Shown here piece by piece: positions 1 through 4,873 of a DNA stretch of 5,967 bases; within the stretch, counting starts at the first letter, position 1; the number at the start of each line of letters is the position of its first letter. A model generated the notes under the pieces. That model had not been told where the DNA came from. It saw only the letters and a list, made by a program, of their open reading frames with translations, and did not search any database. The translations under genes were made by a program, and so were the position numbers. Origin of the DNA: Thermoplasmata archaeon (lineage in GTDB: Archaea > Thermoplasmatota > Thermoplasmata > Thermoplasmatales > Thermoplasmataceae). Location of the stretch: assembly GCA_021802365.1 (NCBI GenBank), contig JAKAAJ010000019.1, positions 11,943 through 17,909 of the forward strand, given 5' to 3'.

Positions 1-638
1 GTCTCCCATAGAGAGTAATTCTGGGCAACTATCTGCTGGTTGCTTATTCCGTTGGTAAAGTTGTAGGTTTCGGTGTTCGTTGCCAGATTAGTAACGACAT
101 GACTGCCGGGAGTGAAAATGTTTGTTCTGTTGCTCACCAGCTGATGTGATGAAAGTGCAGGATCCACTCTGAGAAGCCTGTATGCTGCATCACTTGGTGT
201 AACCAGGGGTGATGCAACCACATTTATGAGGCCTGTGGAAGAAGAACTGCCGTAGTTGATTGTATACATGATATAATAGTCACCAGACTGTGCATAAGTA
301 TGACTCAACTCAACACTCTTATTTCCACTGTACTTAACTACCTGCGAACTTCCATCTCCATAAAAAACGGTTATGTTCTTAAAAGAACCGGTAGCGTTCA
401 CATAGAACGAATATGGCGATCCTACCCTGGCAGCAGATATCCCTGGTTCCACCTGAGCGGAAGCAGGAGCAGCCTTTGCCGGGTGATAAAATGCTAGGAC
501 CCCAAAAGCAGCTATTATTACAATAAGAACTACTATGACAGCATACCATTTAGCGTTCGAAGCTGGCTTCCTTGGAGGAGCCAGATTCTTGGTTATAGGC
601 TCTGCCGGAGTAGTATCTTTTTTTTCGGTATTGTCCAT
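1..638 (-). CDS. Membrane-anchored extracellular protein with PKD-like domain (C-terminus beyond window)
   Basis: The reading frame is open from the ATG at 638 to the window edge, giving 212 residues with no stop; the C-terminal part is missing. Residues 1-30 are hydrophilic, proline-rich and positively charged just before the membrane (R23, K24, K30). Residues 31-51 form one hydrophobic segment (WYAVIVVLIVIIAAFGVLAF), so it is probably an N-in/C-out signal anchor. An Ala/Pro/Ser-rich linker follows, then a PKD-like domain at about 67-142 with the typical FYGDGS turn (92-97) and SHTYAQSGDYY strand (112-122). Six N-glycosylation sequons (N81, N88, N106, N170, N193, N207) all lie outside the membrane, which fits a surface protein. 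Residues 143-212 match nothing I recognise. Thermoplasmatales solute-binding proteins of ABC transporters can have this anchor-plus-PKD design, but an adhesin or protease is equally open. Its own TATA box and strong SD suggest a transcript separate from the upstream oxidoreductase operon. The start is fixed by that SD. Confidence 0.82.
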   Translation of the reverse strand, partial: MDNTEKKDTTPAEPITKNLAPPRKPASNAKWYAVIVVLIVIIAAFGVLAFYHPAKAAPASAQVEPGISAARVGSPYSFYVNATGSFKNITVFYGDGSSQVVKYSGNKSVELSHTYAQSGDYYIMYTINYGSSSSTGLINVVASPLVTPSDAAYRLLRVDPALSSHQLVSNRTNIFTPGSHVVTNLATNTETYNFTNGISNQQIVAQNYSLWE

Positions 639-643
639 TTTTA

Positions 644-650
644 ACCTCCT
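644..650 (-). promoter_or_regulatory. Strong Shine-Dalgarno site of the PKD-protein gene
   Basis: On the minus strand AGGAGGT precedes the ATG at 638 with a 5-base spacer (TAAAA). It is a near-complete match to the archaeal anti-SD complement and fixes the start codon. It is much stronger than anything in front of the two divergent genes at 3360 and 3495, so this gene has a true leader. Confidence 0.8.
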
Positions 651-677
651 ATAGAGTTGAGGCAAATCGGAATTTAT

Positions 678-686
678 GTATATAAT
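678..686 (-). promoter_or_regulatory. TATA box of the PKD-protein gene
   Basis: The minus strand reads ATTATATAC here, preceded by an A-rich stretch (CAAAACA) that could act as the TFB-recognition element. Archaeal transcription usually starts about 25 bases downstream of the TATA centre, which predicts a start near 657. That gives a leader of roughly 19 bases, just long enough to hold the SD at 644-650. The agreement between TATA, SD and ATG supports the call; no start site has been measured. Confidence 0.6.
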
Positions 687-720
687 TGTTTTGCTTCGAA
701 TGTATGCCGCCTGTTTCAAC

Positions 721-731
721 TATAAAAATAT
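721..731 (-). terminator. Possible T-rich terminator of the oxidoreductase operon
   Basis: Downstream of the beta-subunit stop (770-772) the minus strand has several short T runs: CTTTTAT near 760-766, CCTTTTCC near 737-744, and the clearest, ATATTTTTATA, at 721-731. Archaeal RNA polymerase stops at such U-rich stretches, often without a hairpin. The GC-rich palindrome at 737-754 lies just before the last run and could assist if it folds. Position and composition fit, but the exact end is a guess. Confidence 0.4.
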
Positions 732-736
732 GATTG

Positions 737-754
737 GGAAAAGGCGCCTTATCC
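737..754. repeat. 18-bp imperfect palindrome, possible operator or terminator stem
   Basis: GGAAAAGGCGCCTTATCC is self-complementary around a centre at 745/746, except for one A-A mismatch (740 against 751). The inner ten bases, AAGGCGCCTT, are perfect. It lies about 55 bases upstream of the TATA box of the PKD-protein gene and 16 bases past the beta-subunit stop. A symmetric site upstream of TATA could be an activator site for a dimeric regulator. Equally, it could be the stem of a terminator for the oxidoreductase operon, although with no central spacer the inner bases would have to open to form the loop. Confidence 0.4.
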
Positions 755-769
755 TGCTTATAAAAGATA

Positions 770-1615
770 CTAAAGAAACTCAGCCAGGTGTTCCTTTGTG
801 AGCTTCACAGGCGGAATATCTATGAGTGCCTTGCCAGATATGACCGGATCTGATGCTTCATAGCTGGGCCCTTCCACGTCATACAGCACTCCAATCGGAA
901 TCTTCTCGCCCCACTCCTGAGCCAGTGCGTATGCTTTCTGGAAATTCTTTGTGTCCGTTTCTGGCTTGTAAACTTTCTTCCTGAAGTAGTCGTATGTGTT
1001 GATCTTGTTGTATGTGACACAGGGGCTGAAAACATCAATGAAACTGAACCCTTTGTGCTGTATCCCTTTCTTTATCACTTCCTTCAGATGAAGTGCATCT
1101 CCTGAAAAGGCCCTTGCAACGAAGGTTGCCCCTGCGGTAAGTGCTATTGTTAAGGGATTAAGTGGCTTCTCTATGTTTCCGTCTGGTGTTGATTTAGTCT
1201 TCATTCCGATTTCGGTTGTTGGTGAGGCCTGTCCTGTTGTCAGACCAAATATCTGGTTATCTGAAACAATGTATGTTATGTCCACATTTCTCTTTGCGGT
1301 ATGGTAGAAGTGCTGTGTTCCCTCGAAAAATCCATCTCCGTCTCCACCATATCCAATGACTGTCAGCTTCGGGTTTGCCCACTTTATTGCTGAAGCAACC
1401 GGAAGCAGCCTTCCATGAAGACCATGGAAACCGTACAGGTTTATGAACTCAGGCATATTGCTTGAGCATCCTATCCCTGATGTTATAACAGAATCCTTTG
1501 GCTCGATTCCCAGTTCAGCCAGTGCTCCGCTAATGGCAGAAAGCTGTGCAAAATTTCCGCATCCTGGGCACCAGTCAGGTTTCACTTTTCCTTTATAATC
1601 TGCAATTGTAACCAT
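770..1615 (-). CDS. 2-oxoacid:ferredoxin oxidoreductase, beta subunit
   Basis: This is the thiamine diphosphate and [4Fe-4S] subunit of the cytoplasmic enzyme that converts a 2-oxoacid plus CoA to acyl-CoA, CO2 and reduced ferredoxin. From the ATG at 1615 it has 281 residues, normal for the short two-subunit type. WCPGCGN (C16, C19), GIGCSSN (C50) and SPCVT (C199) supply the four cluster ligands in the spacing seen in Sulfolobus-type enzymes. The thiamine diphosphate/Mg site is GDGDGFFEG (91-99) with SDNQIFGLTTGQ (118-129). A GTG at 1624 would add three residues and overlap the alpha stop by 4 bases. I prefer ATG 1615 because the SD (GAGGTGA, 1627-1621) sits 5 bases before it and contains that GTG. 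The gene is co-transcribed with the alpha gene just upstream. Whether the substrate is pyruvate, 2-oxoglutarate or both cannot be read from the sequence, so I give no por/kor symbol. Confidence 0.95.
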   Translation of the reverse strand: MVTIADYKGKVKPDWCPGCGNFAQLSAISGALAELGIEPKDSVITSGIGCSSNMPEFINLYGFHGLHGRLLPVASAIKWANPKLTVIGYGGDGDGFFEGTQHFYHTAKRNVDITYIVSDNQIFGLTTGQASPTTEIGMKTKSTPDGNIEKPLNPLTIALTAGATFVARAFSGDALHLKEVIKKGIQHKGFSFIDVFSPCVTYNKINTYDYFRKKVYKPETDTKNFQKAYALAQEWGEKIPIGVLYDVEGPSYEASDPVISGKALIDIPPVKLTKEHLAEFL

Positions 1616-1620
1616 TTCAT

Positions 1621-1627
1621 TCACCTC
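1621..1627 (-). promoter_or_regulatory. Start-deciding SD of the beta subunit, overlapping the alpha stop codon
   Basis: The minus strand reads GAGGTGA and then ATGAA before the ATG at 1615. The last three bases are the TGA stop of the alpha gene, so ribosomes ending alpha are placed on the beta site, which fits translational coupling. The upstream GTG (1624-1622) lies inside the SD and has no SD of its own, so it is an unlikely start. A second ATG (1620-1618) is in another frame and does not give the beta protein. Confidence 0.75.
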
Positions 1628-3360
1628 TTCAATACTGCCTCTATCTCATCAGCGAGAGCGCCGGGATAGAAGCTCTCTCCGTCATACTTTGTGATAAGCT
1701 CCGTCTTGACCAGAAATTCAGATCTGAGCAGCTTATTCATCTGGCCAGTATAATTGTTCTCAACAACAACGATCTTCTTCTTTCCCGAGAGAAGTTTCCC
1801 TATGTCAGGATTCAGTGGATACGGACGATTTATCTCAACTACACCAACCTTGTGGCCTCTTTCTCTGAGTATATCCACAGCATCTTCAACTGATCCCTGT
1901 GTTCCTCCCCACTGAACCACAGCATACTCTGCATCATCGTATCTGTATGTTGGAGTTGGTGGCATCGATTTTATGTATGAATCAAGCTTCTTCATCCTCT
2001 TCTTCATGGACTCGACCCTTAGTGTCGGGTCAGTAACTGCGTCACTCACAACATCACCGTATTCATTGTGCTCATCGGAGTCTTCGTTATGAGTCAGACC
2101 GGCAGTACCTGGGAATGCCCTGTATGATATTCCATCCTTTGTATACTCATAACGTTTGTAATCTTTCATGCCAGGTTCTGCTATCTTTCCTCTGTCTATC
2201 TTGAATTCAAGGTCCAGATTCTCAACAGTTTCATAGTGCTCCGCAACATAGAGATCTGACATTACAATTACAGGTGTCTGGTATTTTTCTGCCAGGTTGA
2301 ATGCCTCCCTTGTCAGGTAAAAAACATCCTCAACGTTCCTCGGTGCCAGGACAATTCTCTGGAAATCACCCTGAGACGCACCAAGAACAAGGTTCAGGTC
2401 TCCCTGCTCAGTCTTGGTGGGAAGTCCAGTGGAAGGTCCAGCTCTCTGGGATTCATATACTACAAGTGGAACCTCCATCATTCCAGCCATTCCCAGCGCC
2501 TCAACCATGAGTGAGAAACCTCCTCCTGAAGACCCGGTCATGGCCCTGACCCCTGCATAATTGGCACCTATTGCCATGTTGATCGCAGATATCTCATCCT
2601 CCGGTATCTTGACAAAGATGCCAAAATCCTTCTGATGAGCTGCTAGATAGTGAAGGGCAGATGAGGCTGGAGTCATTGGATATCCGACATACATCTTGAG
2701 ACCGGCGTTCACTGCCCCAAGACCCAGTGTCTCTCCACCGCTCATGAGATAATATTTCTTGTTTGAAGTTTTCAGTTTAATCGGCAGTTTTTTGAAGTTT
2801 GCCTTATAAAACTCATATCCCTCTCTTGCGGCATTTACATTCTGTTCTGCCACTTCCCCCTTGTTTCCGAACTGATCCCTTATCACTCCTGCCAGGGTTT
2901 CAAAATCAATTCCTATTGAGGCCATTGTCGCTCCAATAGCAACTGTGTTTTTCATAAGGGCATTCTTGCTGTGTTTGGAAGCAATTTCGTTCAGGGGCAT
3001 CCCAACATAGTCAAGGTCATACTTCTGAAAATTAGTGAGCCCTTTGTCAAATATTGCAACCCCTTCTTTTGTAAGTGGTGATGCCCCGCCTTCGTTTATT
3101 GATGGATTTGTATGCCTTTCAAGCGCATCCTTGTTCAGCGCTATAAGAACATCAAGACCATCACCCTGAGACCTTACCTTTCTGTCACTGGCCCTTATCT
3201 GATACCAGCTCTGTCCACCCCTTATGATGCTCTGATAATAATTGTATGTGTTTACATGGAGGCCCATTCTTGTGAAAGTCTTTGCTATAATGAGGCCAGC
3301 TGACTGCACACCGTCTCCGGCTGCCCCTCCGACCCTAATAACTACCTCGTCAGTTTTCAT
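1621..3360 (-). CDS. 2-oxoacid:ferredoxin oxidoreductase, alpha subunit (gamma-alpha fusion)
   Basis: This 579-residue protein is the large subunit of the two-subunit 2-oxoacid:ferredoxin oxidoreductase and partners the beta subunit encoded directly downstream. The gamma-type domain spans about 5-190, with GGAAGDGVQSAG (11-22) and SIIRGGQSWYQIR (44-56). The alpha domain starts near 205 with GGETLGLGAVNAG (208-220) and the family hallmark at 227-231, here YPMTP rather than the usual YPITP. The conserved QRAGPSTGLPTKTEQGDL (305-322), GLTHNE (421-426) and VENNYTGQ (533-540) follow, and the C-terminal domain covers roughly 470-579. Length and domain order are typical of archaeal gamma-alpha fusions. 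There is no cysteine in the protein, so the enzyme's only iron-sulfur cluster should be in beta. The gene is first in its operon. The ATG at 3360 has no SD and lies about 31 bases from a TATA-like box, so the mRNA is probably leaderless or nearly so. Substrate range is not decided by these motifs. Confidence 0.95.
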   Translation of the reverse strand: MKTDEVVIRVGGAAGDGVQSAGLIIAKTFTRMGLHVNTYNYYQSIIRGGQSWYQIRASDRKVRSQGDGLDVLIALNKDALERHTNPSINEGGASPLTKEGVAIFDKGLTNFQKYDLDYVGMPLNEIASKHSKNALMKNTVAIGATMASIGIDFETLAGVIRDQFGNKGEVAEQNVNAAREGYEFYKANFKKLPIKLKTSNKKYYLMSGGETLGLGAVNAGLKMYVGYPMTPASSALHYLAAHQKDFGIFVKIPEDEISAINMAIGANYAGVRAMTGSSGGGFSLMVEALGMAGMMEVPLVVYESQRAGPSTGLPTKTEQGDLNLVLGASQGDFQRIVLAPRNVEDVFYLTREAFNLAEKYQTPVIVMSDLYVAEHYETVENLDLEFKIDRGKIAEPGMKDYKRYEYTKDGISYRAFPGTAGLTHNEDSDEHNEYGDVVSDAVTDPTLRVESMKKRMKKLDSYIKSMPPTPTYRYDDAEYAVVQWGGTQGSVEDAVDILRERGHKVGVVEINRPYPLNPDIGKLLSGKKKIVVVENNYTGQMNKLLRSEFLVKTELITKYDGESFYPGALADEIEAVLKR

Positions 3361-3387
3361 AATATATCGCTACTGTATTTCCCAAGT

Positions 3388-3395
3388 CTATTAAG
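3388..3395 (-). promoter_or_regulatory. Putative TATA box of the oxidoreductase operon
   Basis: The minus strand reads CTTAATAG, with an A-rich tract (AAGAAAAAATG) immediately upstream. The box centre is 31 bases from the ATG at 3360, so a start 25 bases downstream would leave a leader of only about 5 bases. The absence of an SD before the ATG fits this. CCAAG (3382-3386) and CTTGG (3404-3408) flank the box as 5-bp inverted arms, which is weak evidence for a regulator site. Confidence 0.5.
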
Positions 3396-3417
3396 CATTT
3401 TTTCTTGGTGTCAGATA

Positions 3418-3430
3418 AATCATATTGATT
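3418..3430. repeat. 13-bp dyad in the middle of the divergent promoter region
   Basis: AATCA-TAT-TGATT has perfect 5-bp inverted arms around a 3-base spacer. Its centre (3424) lies almost midway between the leftward TATA box (3388-3395) and the rightward one (3448-3455), where one dimeric regulator could reach both promoters. It is short and AT-rich, so chance is a real alternative. Confidence 0.35.
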
Positions 3431-3447
3431 GACTTCACCGGGTTCAG

Positions 3448-3455
3448 GTTTATAG
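3448..3455 (+). promoter_or_regulatory. Putative TATA box of the aspartase gene
   Basis: GTTTATAG is centred near 3452, which predicts transcription from about 3477 and a leader of around 18 bases. No SD is present in that stretch. A second candidate, TTAATAT at 3469-3475, resembles the box of the opposite operon and would put the start at about 3497, essentially on the ATG, giving a leaderless mRNA. The sequence does not decide between the two. Confidence 0.45.
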
Positions 3456-3494
3456 ATTTCATAATGAATTAATATCCTTCAGAAATATCCATGT

Positions 3495-4868
3495 ATGTCT
3501 AGAAAAGAGCATGATGTTATCGGGGAAGTGGAAATAGCCGATCAGTATTATTATGGAATAAACACTCTAAGGGCGCTGGATAACTTTCAAATAACAGGAG
3601 AGACAGCGGACTCTGACCACATTGAATCTATAACCGCAATCAAGATGGCAGCTGCCATTGCCAACAACAAGGGAGGCTGGCTCCCCAAGGATAAGGCAGA
3701 TGCGATTGTTTCTGCCTGCAGGGAAATTCTGGATGGGAAACATCACGATCAATTTGTAATAGATAAGTTTCAGGCCGGAGCGGGCACATCATACAACATG
3801 AACGCCAATGAGGTCATTGCAAACCTGGCACTTGAGCATGCAGGGAAAAAGAAGGGCGACTACTCCTACATACATCCCAATGATCATGTTAATATGAGCC
3901 AGTCCACCAATGATGTCTATCCAACACTCATAAGGGTTGTCTCATACAGAAAAGGGAAAAGAGTGATTGAGGAGCTTGATCTTCTCATAAAAAGCATGCA
4001 GAAAAAATCAAAGGAATTCCAGCATGTTATCAAGACAGGCAGAACACATCTGCAGGATGCAGCTCCAGTTACATTCGGCCTTGAGATATCCGCCTGGGCA
4101 TACACACTGGAAAAGGGCAGGAAAGCTCTGGAGCAGGCGCTGGACTACATTCTGGAGCTGAACATTGGTGGCACTGCCGTTGGAACCGGTATAAACACCT
4201 CGCCTGGATATCAGGATTCCGTTGTTGAGGAAATAGCAAAGATTACAGGTCACAGATTCAGAAAGAGCAGCAATCTTCCTGGGATTATGGAATTCATGTC
4301 CGATTTTTCCAGACTCATGGGCGCAGTGACCGACATTGCCCTTGACATAACAAAGATATCCAATGACATTCGGTTGCTCTATTCCGGACCAGGCGCCGGA
4401 ATACACGAGATCAGGATCCCTGCAGTACAGCAGGGCTCATCTATTATGCCTGGAAAGATAAATCCGTCTATCGCTGAATCGATGAACATGATCTGCCATG
4501 CAATAATGGGTGCCCAGCATGCCCTAAACGTATCAGTACAGGCAGGCCAGCTTGAACTCAATGTGATGATGCCGCACATTGATTTTGAACTGACCAGATC
4601 CGAGGATCTATTGAGCAATGGAATGAGGATGTTCAGGACGAAACTCATAGACGGGCTTGAAGCAGATGAGAAGGTATGCAGGGAACACCTCAGCAGAAGC
4701 TTCGGATCCGCCGCCCTCATGAACCCTTACCTTGGATATGACACTGTTGCCAAGATTGTTAAGGAAGCTGTGGAGACCGGGAAGTCGATCAAGGAACTGG
4801 CACTGAAAACCGGAAAACTTGATGAAAAGAAGTTTGATGAGATAATGGCTTCAGGAATTCCAAAATAG
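3495..4868 (+). CDS. aspA: Aspartate ammonia-lyase (aspartase/fumarase superfamily)
   Basis: This cytoplasmic lyase of 457 residues probably converts aspartate to fumarate and ammonia. Superfamily motifs appear in order: QAGAGTS (93-99), SQSTND (135-140), TGRTHLQDA (181-189, with H185), GGTAVGTG (225-232) and the signature GSSIMPGKINP (314-324). That signature holds the expected catalytic serine S316 with K321 and N323. Two features favour aspartase over class II fumarase. The N-terminus YYGINTLRALDNFQITG resembles aspartases (YYGxxTxRAxxNFxI), where fumarases have WGAQTQRS. The substrate loop reads SQSTND, as in aspartases, rather than the fumarase SQSSND. The GRTH and MPGK forms also occur in Bacillus-type aspartases and so do not contradict this. 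The protein is slightly shorter than the usual 465-480, mainly at the C-terminus. There is no SD before the ATG, and an ATG four bases upstream is out of frame. It is divergent from the oxidoreductase operon and 5 bases ahead of the methylthiotransferase. Fumarase activity remains the main alternative. Confidence 0.82.
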   Translation: MSRKEHDVIGEVEIADQYYYGINTLRALDNFQITGETADSDHIESITAIKMAAAIANNKGGWLPKDKADAIVSACREILDGKHHDQFVIDKFQAGAGTSYNMNANEVIANLALEHAGKKKGDYSYIHPNDHVNMSQSTNDVYPTLIRVVSYRKGKRVIEELDLLIKSMQKKSKEFQHVIKTGRTHLQDAAPVTFGLEISAWAYTLEKGRKALEQALDYILELNIGGTAVGTGINTSPGYQDSVVEEIAKITGHRFRKSSNLPGIMEFMSDFSRLMGAVTDIALDITKISNDIRLLYSGPGAGIHEIRIPAVQQGSSIMPGKINPSIAESMNMICHAIMGAQHALNVSVQAGQLELNVMMPHIDFELTRSEDLLSNGMRMFRTKLIDGLEADEKVCREHLSRSFGSAALMNPYLGYDTVAKIVKEAVETGKSIKELALKTGKLDEKKFDEIMASGIPK

Positions 4869-4873
4869 GGCTG

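Noticed and set aside
300..497. 65-codon plus-strand frame opposite the PKD-protein gene
   Set aside because: It is antisense to a frame with clear anchor and PKD motifs, has no SD or promoter, and its translation is low-complexity Ser/Arg without family features.
820..1038. 72-codon minus-strand frame inside the beta-subunit gene
   Set aside because: It is an out-of-frame overlap of a strongly conserved coding region, with Thr/Arg/Ser-rich composition typical of shadow frames.
2301..2510. Plus-strand frame opposite the alpha-subunit gene; another lies at 3112-3303
   Set aside because: Both are antisense to conserved oxidoreductase motifs and have no recognisable domain or start signal.
3382..3408. 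CCAAG/CTTGG inverted arms with a 17-base spacer around the leftward TATA box
   Set aside because: Five-base arms with a long spacer are likely by chance in an AT-rich gap, so I mention them only as a note with the promoter.
4008..4720. Two longer minus-strand frames (132 and 113 codons) opposite the aspartase gene, and smaller ones at 3567-3752 and 3917-4105
   Set aside because: The plus strand carries every aspartase motif across this stretch. The reverse frames are Cys/Ser-rich without domains, as expected from antisense reading.
3495..4868. Calling this gene class II fumarase (fumC)
   Set aside because: GRTHLQDA and MPGK fit fumarase as well, but the N-terminal YYGINTLRA and the SQSTND loop favour aspartase; fumarase is kept as an alternative.
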